This document shows, one piece after another, positions 1 through 11,600 of a stretch of DNA of 64,000 bases (its first letter is position 1; every line of letters starts with the position of its first letter). The DNA is from Lottia gigantea (taxonomy: Eukaryota; Mollusca; Gastropoda; Lottiidae). The stretch lies in the NCBI RefSeq assembly GCF_000327385.1, contig NW_008706824.1:247770-311769 (forward strand), in the 5' to 3' direction. A program made the position numbers and the translations under genes. A model generated the notes under the pieces. That model was not told where the DNA came from. It was given only the letters and a program-made list of their open reading frames with translations, and searched no databases.

Positions 1-800
1 GCACGGGTAATATTAAATCTGGCAACTCATTTCATATGACATAATCACTAGTACTGGCAATCAATATACGGTATCAGAAGTAATCATTTATCATAAACCT
101 ATTGACGTCATCCCATTGTCGCTTAAAATCCCAGGGATGTATTATCAATTTCCCAAGTAATATTGATTGAATTACGTAATCTTTTATATTTCCTCATTAT
201 GTGAATTGCAACATATGGTCTAGAATAATAAAAGGTAGTAGTCAACTTGTTATTATTTAAAACAGGGACCAGAATTTGTGACAGGATTCAGTCCAAAGAA
301 ACAGGTATAGTAATCCAGTTTGTTTATACGTGGACACCTCGTGTCCAAATCATCTCGTGAAAGTTAAGACTACAGGGGGTATAGTTTTGATAAGGTGGTT
401 AAGACATAACTCATAAAATGCACTTTTTATTAATGGGATAGATGAGCCATTTCTCTGACCAATCGTACCCGGGAATTGTTTTTAACTGAGCTAATCAGTA
501 ATGTTGTCCACAGCTCACCGTGGAAATTTGCCTTCAAATCCATGTGTGTCCAGAATTATCTGCGATTGATGTTAAAATGGCGACTAGTCATAGAAAAGAT
601 ATTATAGAAATAGTGAGTAAAATTCCTTGTTTGAAGCATTTTAAAAGAAATTATGCGATTTTCTTATATTTCTAGTACTTCTGAATGCTACTTTCATATA
701 TTCAAGAGTAAAATTAATTCCCCTAATATGACACAACTGTCCTTTAAAAATGGACCACTATATGCCTAAACTCCACAAATTTGGCCCACCCAATGTCCCA
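1..800. other. Intergenic, no gene seen
   Basis: AT-rich sequence without an open frame of useful length, splice-consistent exon or recognisable mobile element. Nothing is called here. Confidence 0.5.
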
Positions 801-1040
801 GAAGTGATATACAGACAGGATAGCGTCACTATCTAGTTCCTCAGACGTGGTATACAGACAGGATAGCGTCACTATCTAGTTCCTCAGACGTGGTATACAG
901 ACAGGATAGCGGGATAGCGTCACTATCTAGTTCCTCAGACGTGGTATACAGACAGGATAGCGTCACTATCTAGTTCCTTAGAAGTGGTATACAAACAGGA
1001 TAGCGTCACTACCCAGTCCCTACAGGAACAGGATAGCATC
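801..1040. repeat. 43-bp minisatellite, about 5 copies
   Basis: A unit containing GACAGGATAGCGTCACTATC recurs about every 43 bp. One copy has a short internal duplication of GGATAGC. The last copies drift in sequence. No coding content. Confidence 0.85.
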
Positions 1041-2320
1041 ATGCCAAGGGCCAGGCATCTAATAACGCTTTTTATGAGAGTTGAATCCAATCAGCTTTGG
1101 ATCGCTAGTTATTGAGAATTATCACCATTACAATAGCTATATCTGACTCATATAATGTTGTTTCAAAAGTGTACCTAACCAATCATTTAGACCGTAAAGT
1201 AAAGGACTCGTGTCTTGTATTTTTCTGTAGCCGTTAATTTATCACAAATATCACTTAAGAAATATTTTAGTAAAACTTACGTAAAGGAAATAAGAAAATC
1301 CAAAAGTCTTTAAAATATTTTAATTCAAGGCAAAACTATCGGATGGAAAAATGGGATAGGTGGTCAAAATGTTTCCTCTAAAAAAGTAAATTTAAAATGG
1401 TCGCACTTGAAGAAATAGAATTTATAGAAAATTAACAGATAATAATCCCACATGTCAACACGAAAAAATATATCCAATCTTTCACTAAGAAATATCCAAA
1501 TATGATCCTTTCATCAATAATGAAGTTTTTACATTATAATATATATTAAAAGATAAATTTAGACACATTATCCATTAAAGAAACTATCATATCCCAACAA
1601 ACTGATATATATTATCATAACAAATACAGAACAAGATGATAATTCACTATTTTACTAGACATTCGTATCCTTTCCAAAGAATTATTGTTGAAAGAATGAT
1701 AAAAGAGACACTTTCACTAAGAAAACACAAAGTGATAATGGTGATATCCTTTCTTGTGGTATTTAACTCCGTTTATGATGTATTTATATTAACACATGAT
1801 TATCACCATGGTTTCACAATAAACGATATACATTGATACATTTCTATCTATGACAATAACTTACTGCCCTTATATGGCGTGTTGTGGCGTGATGTATAGT
1901 GGACGATTGCCAAGGACAAAATATTAGGGACAAAATGGGGCTAAATTCTTTCATTAGATTTAATTTCACATTCATGCACTTAATTAGAAAGGATAATACA
2001 AAATGGATTTAATTCTGTAAAATATTGTTACATTTTAGTCGTCAACATTGTTAATATTTTAATAGTTTAATTCATTTAAACAGTAACACATATAATTATC
2101 TACATTACTTCAGTTATTCTGGTTGATTTTTGGGAGGGAATAAAAAACCGATATATAAAAACAGAAACTATTGATTAATCCTGTCTCCCAATGGACAATG
2201 ATGATATAAAATTTGATTAATTAAGATAGAGGTAGTAATTAACTTGATTTGGTCAAAACGTTTTCCAAAACTGTTTGAAATTTTAATATAAAACCTAATC
2301 TAAATATTCAATAATACTTT
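1041..2320. other. Intergenic, downstream flank of glutathione reductase
   Basis: Very AT-rich DNA holding no supported gene. A 66-codon frame at 1636 has no recognisable features. Near the glutathione reductase stop, an ATTAAA on the minus strand at about 2282-2287 could be its poly(A) signal; this is weak evidence. Confidence 0.4.
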
Positions 2321-3712
2321 CTATCTCATAGTAACTAATTCTTCTGAAGATGTTGGATGTATAGCCACAGTTTCATCAAATTGTTTCTTAGTGGCCCCCA
2401 TTTTCACAGCCACAGAGAACCCTTGTAACATTTCATCACAGCCTTGCCCCACCATGTGCAGACCCACAACTTTTTCATCGGGAAGGGCACAAATTAACTT
2501 CATAAAACACTTCCCTTTATGTTCAGTCACAGCGTAATACATTGGTGTGAAATTGGATGTGTAAATTTTCAGATTGTCCTTGCCGAACTTCTTCTCTGCT
2601 TCTTCTTCTGTGAGTCCCACAGTTCCCGTCGGAGGGTGAGAGAAAACCACAGTGGGAATGTTTGAATAGTCTAATTTTAAACCAGTTTCCTTGTTAAAAA
2701 CTCGATGAGCAAGACGTCGGCCTGCTGCTATGGCAACTGGAGTTAGAAGAGCTTTTCCGCATACATCGCCTAAAGCGTATATCTTTTCTGCTGTCGTATT
2801 CTGATATTCGTCTACTTTAACGTTTCCTTTGCTATCTAGCTCAACGCCTACTGACTGCAAACCGATATCAGTATTTGGTACACGACCAATCGCCCATAAC
2901 AAACAATTCACATCTTTTATAGTGTTGCCATTATCAGTTGTTATGGTAAGAGAACCATTACTCTCTTTTTCAACTTTCTTTACGTTGGTTTGCTTGTGAA
3001 CTCTGACCCCACCTTTAGCAAGATTTTCCGTGACCAAATCACTTATACCACAATCAAAATTCCTCAGAACTTTGTCATGGCGAATGAACATATTGGTATC
3101 AGATCCTAAAGATGCAAAGATTCCTGATAATTCTACAGCAATGTATCCAGCACCAACCACTACCGTTTTCTTGGGTAATTCCTTCAAATCGAAAAAGCCA
3201 TCACTGGTTATTCCATGCTGAGCTCCAGGAATATCTGGAATCACTGCCTTTCCACCTGTAGCTATCAAAATATGATCTGCTGATAGAGTTCTCTCCCCTA
3301 CTTTAATAGTCCTATCAGCATTGAACGAAGCATGACCAAGCACTTTTTCAACCTTGGCTTTATCTAAATTAGAATCGTAAATTCCGTTCAATTTTAAAAT
3401 GTAATCATCTCTTGTCTTCTGAATATGGCTCCAATCAAATTTCCTCTTTTCGACAGTGAATCCATAGTCTTTGTAGTTGGGTAACATGTCGGCGTGCATC
3501 GCAGCGTTGTACATAATTTTCTTGGGTACACACCCAACGTTCACACAAGTGCCTCCCCATCTCGCTTCTTCAACAACCACGGCTTTAACACCGAATTCAG
3601 CAGCCCTTCTAGCAGTGGCAAGTCCACCCGATCCGCCACCGATAACCAACAAGTCGAAATGTTTCAGTAATGGAGGTACAGCCGGCATTTTAGATATAAA
3701 ATCCCAAATCAT
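2321..3712 (-). CDS. GSR: Glutathione reductase, single exon
   Basis: A 463-residue flavoprotein that reduces glutathione disulfide with NADPH in cytosol and/or mitochondria. Visible motifs, in order: FAD-binding GGGSGG at residues 25-30; the redox-active disulfide C56-C61 in [14 protein letters not shown]-binding GAGYIAVE at about 187-194; the NADPH-phosphate arginines R211 and R217 in RHDKVLR; the second FAD motif ALGDVCG at about 313-319; and the C-terminal catalytic HPTSSEE with H452. The protein ends in ELVTMR, as animal glutathione reductases do, and lacks the Cys-Sec tail of thioredoxin reductase. An in-frame TAA lies directly before the ATG, so this start fits an unspliced reading frame; M9 is an alternative start. 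No intron interrupts the frame and no N-terminal targeting sequence is evident. It could be an intronless gene or an intact retrocopy of a multi-exon gene. Confidence 0.95.
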   Translation of the reverse strand: MIWDFISKMPAVPPLLKHFDLLVIGGGSGGLATARRAAEFGVKAVVVEEARWGGTCVNVGCVPKKIMYNAAMHADMLPNYKDYGFTVEKRKFDWSHIQKTRDDYILKLNGIYDSNLDKAKVEKVLGHASFNADRTIKVGERTLSADHILIATGGKAVIPDIPGAQHGITSDGFFDLKELPKKTVVVGAGYIAVELSGIFASLGSDTNMFIRHDKVLRNFDCGISDLVTENLAKGGVRVHKQTNVKKVEKESNGSLTITTDNGNTIKDVNCLLWAIGRVPNTDIGLQSVGVELDSKGNVKVDEYQNTTAEKIYALGDVCGKALLTPVAIAAGRRLAHRVFNKETGLKLDYSNIPTVVFSHPPTGTVGLTEEEAEKKFGKDNLKIYTSNFTPMYYAVTEHKGKCFMKLICALPDEKVVGLHMVGQGCDEMLQGFSVAVKMGATKKQFDETVAIHPTSSEELVTMR

Positions 3713-4830
3713 TTAACAAATGACATCTACGTACTAGTTGTAATGGCTACTTATAAACAGAGTAAAGGTTATATGTAAAGGTGAAGGTCAGTTAGTATTA
3801 AGCTGCAGTGATTAAAGGGAGAAAACTCTTATTTTGTTCCATTATCTCCCTTTGGCCGTTCATACTTTGAACTTCGGTTCAAATTTACCAAGGCTTTGAC
3901 CATGTAAGCTTCATTGCTTATTATTGTTTCATTCAATATAGAATGACCATGAACATTTTGAGCTTGTCAGATTCATAGGTATTGTGTAAACGATTGTTTA
4001 ATGTAAGTTAATGCTAATACTTATATAAATAGAAAGTAGAGGTGTTCAAATGAATTGGAAAAGTACTAGTTTGTCTCACATGTCCATAATTAATTCATAA
4101 TTAGCTAAATTAGAAGATAATTACCAGCTGAATTCCAATGAGTGACCGATCTTTTTTTGTTTATCCAGACTGTATCAAGAACATAATGATATGATTAAAA
4201 ATACATGATAATTAATTAGAAACACCAATTAATCAAATAGTTTGCTTAATTTGACACTAAAAGATAAGGAAACCCAACCTTAATATTTTTCTAAGATAAT
4301 AAATTCACAGAGAATAGACAATATTTCCTGTTCTTCTTTAAACACGGTCGCATTAGGTAAGATTATTTCTTTTTATTTTACTTATTAGCCTTTGAATATA
4401 CATATATTTACATCAGACAACTTATGTATTTCATTGTCATTTGAAGTTGACTAGTACTAGTTGTCGGATGACCTCTACTTCCAGCAGACCCTAACCTACA
4501 GGCTGAAATAGAAATTACACACCATGTAACTCTGAGTAACAACATGTTTCAGGTTTTATAACTGAGCAATATCCTTTTTTCATCAATTTTCCAATGGGAG
4601 CCCCCATCCCCTCCTTTTTGATTTTCAAATTTGAAAATAAATTATTCACCGGGGAACTTCCATTGTTAGCACCTGTTCATATAAAATTAGTGAAATTGAA
4701 AAGTTTATTGTCTGTCCTGTACACTACATAATTATTAGCCCACTGTATTAAGGACAGTAGCAGCTGCAGAACGTTGGATTGAAGCGAGAGGGAGGGACTT
4801 ACCACAGCAATTCAATTCATTTTAAGGACA

Positions 4831-4900
4831 ATGACGAGATTGTTGCTAGCGCGAAGGCACCCCAGGGGACTCCGAAGACATCCCACGTGGAAATATTTCG
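4831..4900 (+). CDS. Possible first exon with a mitochondrial-type leader
   Basis: An ATG opens 23 codons plus one base and ends at a GTAAAA donor at 4901. The peptide starts MTRLLLARRHPRGLRRH, rich in arginine and leucine without acidic residues, like a mitochondrial presequence. The stretch is GC-rich against AT-rich surroundings. No downstream exon was found, so this may be chance. Confidence 0.2.
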
Positions 4901-6112
4901 GTAAAAAAGGACTTAAATCTTGCGATTCGTGCAATCTAAAAGAATAGTTTTTAATACTATAACAATGCCAAGCACACATTATTTCTTTTCAAATATCCAG
5001 AATGATCTCTTTTAGTTTTTTCCTTCTTTCATTTCGTCCGTTTCTCGAATTGTCTACTTTTACTTGTGGCGAGTGGCATCAATTCTAAACATACCTATTT
5101 TACAAGTACAAAATGTTCTAGGATTTCCAATGAATCAGAGTTTTGTGTATATAATGCACCTAATTAGGATATGATATAAAGGCTGGCAAGGCCATGCAGT
5201 GTGCAATGAAGGACGTTTTCCAAGACAGTCACAGCCTACTCTCCAAGACAGCCTACCCTTGATCTATATATTTTTTTTTATATTTTCATGCTACAAAACT
5301 CTCAGTGTGCTGAACATTTAAATTTCAAGGCCAGGTTACGCTTTTTAAATTCAGAAAATTAGCTCAACGTTCAGTTCGTGACCGCATCGTGACCGCACTA
5401 TGTCATTGTAATTATTGCATTATGCATATCAGATAACTTCAAGCCTTTTCATTGGATCATTTATATCAATCTGCATAACAGATAATATAATTTCCCGGGA
5501 ACTATCGATAGCAAGGTAACTCTTTTCTTTCTTTACATTAATTTAAGGTGTGACAAACAATTTACAATCAACAATTAAGGTACACATTTCACTTGATATT
5601 ATTTAACAGTTGAGCATTATACCTACAGATAGCCATTAGAGTACACTGCATATTGTTAATAATATAGGCTACGTGCAATATGGTGTATAGTTTCTTATAT
5701 TACATCACATTATAGAGACGACCTATATTTTATTATAGTTTTAAATATTCTTTGATAAGAAATTATATTTGAATATTCTTATTGCTTCTAATTTATTAAT
5801 TTTACAGACGTGTCATTCGATAATATCCTTTATGTATATACTAGGCTGGTGTATGCATGGTGTTTTTTTAGAATGATAATGATAGACTAATCATAGACAA
5901 GTTTAGTATGCACTATCATGAAATTATACCCATTATACAGATTAATTGTACATACTGTTAATTGCCTTGACATACTTGTATTTATATATATGTTTATTAA
6001 TACATGTATTAAAAATGAACTTTATAAACCTGTTTATAGGTTACACCAGCAAGGTCATATGACAAACACGTAACTAAACACGTAACTAGTTTTACCAGGA
6101 AAATATAAATTA

Positions 6113-6230
6113 CAATTCTCCGAAAATAACTATTACTCAGAAATCATTAATTATTCTCCGAAAATAACTAGTCTATTACTCTGAAATCATTAATTATTCT
6201 CCGAAAATAACTATGACAAAGAAATCCAAA
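6113..6230. repeat. Three-copy tandem repeat, about 42-46 bp
   Basis: ATTCTCCGAAAATAACTA recurs three times with similar spacers containing GAAATCATTAATT. Confidence 0.75.
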
Positions 6231-6924
6231 CCACGCTCATCATGTTCATCACATTTTCAGCGTTTGTACATAATATTCAGACCACACTTAAGACTATGAG
6301 TCTGAATATCCTTCAGAATGATAGTACTGGGTAACTAAGACTAGTATGATGCCCTATGTGAATATCATTTTCCCAGATTAATATGCCAATTCCCCAGAAT
6401 TATTATGATTTTCCCTGATATTCCATGTCTGGAAAACCGTTTTTAAAAATCCCTGATATTCCAGGTATCCATGACCTGTGCGAACCCTATAATTATTTTC
6501 TAGAATAATAAAGCTATAAATCTATAATTGATTCTATACGTATCGTTGAGTCTTGTCAAGGGACTGGTTTTACCAGTGAAATATAAATAACCGTTCTCAA
6601 TAAACGATGATGTAAGAAAGGTTGTTTTCTTGTTTCGCAGAAATTTCAGTATTCAGAATTATTTACTTTTTACTGAAAATGCGGATATTCTATTTGATGC
6701 AATATTGAGTACCAGCTGCTCCTATTTCCATACAAATTAGGCATCTACTTTTACTTTTATTTTCGAAAATGCTCAGTTTAAATTGAGTCGAAGTAAGACG
6801 GAGGTAGAAATCTCTTTGAGGTCAACTATTCTTTTTTCATATGCCAGCTCCGATAAAAGTTTGAAATGTTTTTATTATTTTTCGCAAAGAATCCTTCCAG
6901 AAAGATGAGAAAACTCATTTAATA

Positions 6925-7101
6925 TAGATTTTTTTTGCGTTCATTGGTTGATGAAACAAATAGCCATTCCGGATTTTATCAGAAACCTTTAGTTTCGTTT
7001 TACAAGTAGTTGGGCACGATGCGGCAAGTTGGGCAATGCGGCAAAACGAACCAACCGGAAATTTCGCTTGTTAATCAACCAATGAACGCAAAAAAAATCT
7101 A
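6925..7101. mobile_element. Short element with 28-bp terminal inverted repeats
   Basis: The first 28 bases starting at 6925 are the exact reverse complement of 7074-7101; both include GCGTTCATTGGTTGAT or its complement. Weaker complementarity runs about 25 bp further inward. The 177-bp length and lack of coding capacity suggest a MITE. No clear target duplication was seen. Confidence 0.5.
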
Positions 7102-8657
7102 AAAATCGTTATATTTACATTCGGTAGTGTTCAAGAATCTATCACCGTACTTTTAGGATAAAATTATTGTCAGAAAAGTCGGAATAAACAGCAACACAAC
7201 TCCTGTCAATTAACGTTAAGCCCCGCCCCTACATTGCTAGGCTGACGATGACGTTTGGATACACAACACAAATAAAATAGTGCAAGGTTAATTGAGTCCG
7301 CCTTTTTTTTTTTTACAAACGAATACAAAAAACATTAAAAAGTTCAACTGTCCTTAAATTTAGAGACTTTGGAAGATAATTCTGACACTGATATATAGGA
7401 TGTCTCAAAAAAACGTCCCAAAGTTAGACGGAAGTATCTCAACTGTTAGTAAACTGATCCCTTTCAAAATTCTCACAGATATACTTCAACCTTGTCCATC
7501 CCTGAAAATATAAAAGTCATCGAATAAAAATTGTATAAGCACTTCCCCGAACAAAATAGCATGTCAAAAAATTCAATATCATGGCAACTTACCTGTTCAA
7601 TGTGCCCTCCATCTTCTCCGACCACCAATCGCAACCGTTTTTTCCAACGACGTCTGCAAAAAAAGTATTTACCACTAGTTGTTCAAGTTCTACTGCTTCA
7701 ATTCCGATATAAATAAACTAATAATTAAAGTACAAACGATCCGAACCGCTAAACAAAACCCAAAATCCAAAAGAACATTTTGATTGGTAGCAGCTAATAA
7801 ACTTTTCAATCAAATGCATTAATTCACCAGCTTAAAAATAATAACAAGAGGAAAATTATCATGTCTGCATTTGTACGCATTTAATTTATGAATAGTCAAA
7901 TGTATCCTCAACTTGCTTTTGATCACTTGATGCCACTTTTCATTATAAAATCTTTTCCCGTGGATGCGGGTGTTTGCAACATTTAAAAAATCACAATTTA
8001 ACATATTGGTGACCAGTTCCCTGCCTATTGAAATTGAATAAATATATTTTCATCAGTTACGTCCCTTGAACTGTTAGAATGCATCAGTCAAGTTTCTGTT
8101 TGTTCGTTCTCATTAAAATTTGTGGTGTTCGTTGTATTTATTGTGAAGCTATGACGGGTGTGTTTCCAGGCATGGTATGCTTACTCTTCTAGACACCTGA
8201 TATCACTTATCAATGTTTCGCCAATATGTTTCGATTTCGGGTTTAGTTTTGCGGTTCGGATCTCTGCAACTTGGTCTGTTAGTACTTTATGTCAAAATAT
8301 TGTCACCAAAACATTCAACTGTGCTTGTAGACAACGGTATGTGGACGTCTTTGGTCCGCGCACTACCACCACCACTACCACCACCACTAAGCGCTCTATG
8401 ACACCACAAATCGTAAAATCTAAATATGAAAGTTAATGATAGTCACGTGATAGAACGCATAGTTTTAGTGAAATTGCAGGAAGCACAGACATCAGAATGA
8501 ATATTGGAATGGTGCAAGTTGATGTTATCATTGTCCCAACACATAAAAGAAATTTGAAGAACTACACTCACTTTATGATTCCACATTTTAATTGAAAATA
8601 TCTTTTATTGTATCTATTTATTTCAGCTTATTAGAATAAACTAACTACTTAGTAACA

Positions 8658-11600
8658 ATGGTGGCAATCAACGGCAACACATCAGAGAAAGGTGATGGTG
8701 CTGAAACCTTGCTGAAAAACCCAAAGGCTGAAAATATATCAGTACAGATAGGAGTTGTGGGTTCAAGACCATCTAGGAGATCATGTTTTGCAGGAGTTTC
8801 CTTTGTCTTAGTCTTGTTACTGTGTATCACAACTCTAGCTGTGAGCATCTGGTTAAAATATAACCGACAATTGCCATCGTTCTGTTGTCCTTGTGACAAA
8901 CTAAAAGAAACAAGAGGAACAGTTGGTAAAGGGGGGTCAACATGCTGTATCAACACAGAGTTGGAGTATGTCCAAACTATGAAACACGTAAGTGTACATG
9001 TTAATTCCACTACAAGTACAGGGGAAAGGCATCGCAAGAAAAAACAGGGCAGGGGCATGAAAAAATATGGCAAAGCTAGGGAGAACAGGGAGTAGTGAGT
9101 GGTAAGAGCAAGCATGACAAAGCTAGGGAGAACAGGGGCAGTGTGTGGTAAGAGCAAGCATGGCAAAGCTAGGGAGAACAGGGAGTAGTGTGTGGTAAGA
9201 GCAAGCATGGCAAAGCTAGAGAGAACAGGGAGTAGTGTGTGGTAAGAGCAAGCATGGCAAAGCTAGAGAGAACAGGGAGTAGTGTGTGGTAAGAGCAAGC
9301 ATGGCAAAGCTAGAGAGAACAGGGGGTAGTGTGTGGTAAGAGCAAGCATGGCAAAGCTAGGGAGAACAGGGAGTAGTGTGTGGTAAGAGCAAGCATGGCA
9401 AAGCTAGGGAGAACAGGGAGTAGTGTGTGGTAAGAGCAGGCATGGCAAAGCTAGAGAGAACAGGGGGTAGATCATCGCAAGAGAAAGCATGACAAAGCAA
9501 GAGAAAAGGGGATAGAGCATGGAACGAGAATGCAAAGCAAAGCTAGAGAGAACGGGGGGTAGATCATCACAAGAGAAAGCATAGCAAAGACAGGGAGAAA
9601 AAGGGGGTAAGGCATGTCAAGAGAAAGCATAGCTAAGGTAGACAGAAAAAGGGGGTAGAGCATGTCAAGAGACTATGGAACAGGGAGTAGAGCATGGCAA
9701 GTAAATGCACACCAAAGCTAGAGAGAACAGGGGGAAAAGCATGACAAAAGAAAGCATGGCAAAGCTAGAGAGAACAGGGGGAAGAGCATGACAAAAGAAA
9801 GCATGGCAAAGCTAGAAAGAACAGGGGTTAGAGCATGGCAAAGCTAAAAAGAACAGGGGGAAGAGCATGACAAAAGAAAGCATGGCAAAGCTAGAGAGAA
9901 CAGGGGGAAGAGCATGACAAAAGAAAGCATGGCAAAGCTAGAAAGAACAGGGGTTAGAGCATGGGAAGAGAAAGCACGGCGAAGCTAGAGATAACAGAGG
10001 GCAGAGCATGGCAAGAGAAAGCATTGCAAAGCTAGAAAGAACAGGGGTTAGAGCATGGGAAGAGAAAGTATGGCGAAGCTAGAGAGAACAGGGGGTAGAG
10101 CATGCCAAAAGAAAGCATTGCAAAGCTAGACAGAACAGAGGGTAGAGCATGGCAAGAGAAAGCATTGCAAAGCTAGACAGAACAGGGGTTAGAGCATGGG
10201 AAGAGAAAGTATGGAAAAGCTAGAGAGAACAGAGAGTAAGGCATGGCAAGAGAAAGCATGGCAAAGCTAGAGAGAACGGGTAGTGCATGGCAAGAGAAAG
10301 CATGGCAAAGCTAGAGAGAACAGGTAGTGCATGGCAAGAGAAAGCATGGCAAAGCTAGAGAGAACGGGGAAGAGCATGGCAAAAGAAAGCATGGCAAAGA
10401 AAGCATGGCAAAGCTAGAAAGAACAAGGGGTAGAGCATGACAAGAGAAAGCACGGCGAAGCTAGAGAGAACAGAGGGTAGAGCATGGCAAGAGAAAGCAT
10501 TGCAAAGCTAGACAGAACAGGGGTTAGAGCATGGGAAGAGAAAGTATGGAAAAGCTAGAGAGAACAGGGAGTAAGGCATGGCTAGAGAAAGCATGGCAAA
10601 GCTAGAGAGAACGGGTAGTGCATGGCAAGAGAAAGCATGGCAAAGCTAGAGAGAACAGGTTGTAGTGCATGGCAAGAGAAAGAATGGCAAAACTAGAGAG
10701 AACAGGTGGTAGTGCATGGAAAGAGAAAGCATGGCAAAGCTAGAGAGAACAGGGGGTAGAGCATAGCAAGAGAAAGCTTGGCAAAGCTAGAGAGAACAGG
10801 GGGTAGAGCATAGCAAGAGAAAGCTTGGCAAAGCTAGAGAGAACAGGGAGTAGAGCATGACAAGAGAAAGCATGGCAAAGCTAGAGAGAACAGGGGGTAG
10901 AGCATAGCAAGAGAAAGCTTGGCAAAGCTAGAGAGAACAGGGAGTAGAGCATGACAAGAGAAAGCATGGCAAAGCTAGAGAGAACAGAGGTAGTGCATGG
11001 CAAGAGAAAGCATGGCAAAGCTAGAGAGAACAGGGAGTAGAGCATGACAAGAGAAAGCATAGAGAAGCTAGAGGGAACAGAGGGTGAAGCATCTCAAGAA
11101 ACATCATGGCAAACCTAAGAAGAACGGGGATCATTGCAGGATCATAAGGCATAACAAAGATAGACATCTCCAGAGCTTGCAATAGTTGATGGGGTGAGAG
11201 AGATTAGGGTAAAAAAGTCGAAGGCGATATTTAATTAACATGAAAACAACGAATTCTAAATTTTAGATGTTGAACTCATCTGGATCTGAATTCAAACCAG
11301 AAGGGTCCGTAGATTCTGACGCCTTAATAGCAGGTAAGATCTAGCTTCTGACTTCTGAAGATCTTCCCCGTCCCTAAAAAACGGACATAATGGAGAACAA
11401 CCCTACGACATTCTCAAAAACCTTAACTACCCAGCGACGCATCGAGAAACACCAAGATGGATTGCTCAGCACAGTCACCTTTATTAATTTCAGACGTCTG
11501 CCAGAACAGTATAAGATATTTAACCTTAAGCCATACTCACAGTTTGAAGAACAAGAGTCATAACTTGCAATCATATATTTTCTTTCGGTCTGAATTTGAA

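Larger units (their letters stand above)
3713..8626. other. Intergenic, between glutathione reductase and the TNF ligand gene
   Basis: About 4.9 kb with no supported complete gene. It holds a possible small plus-strand exon (4831-4900), a three-copy repeat (6113-6230) and an inverted-repeat element (6925-7101), each listed separately. An ACC-rich microsatellite lies at about 8365-8390. The promoter and any 5' UTR exon of the TNF ligand gene should lie in the right half but were not identified. Confidence 0.4.

Noticed and set aside
7395-7720. Possible DNA transposon end (TCTCAAAAAAACGTCCC phrase) and a 61-codon frame
   Set aside because: No partner end, target duplication or transposase could be found.
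8645-9208. 187-codon minus-strand frame
   Set aside because: It is antisense to TNF exon 1 and runs on into the minisatellite.
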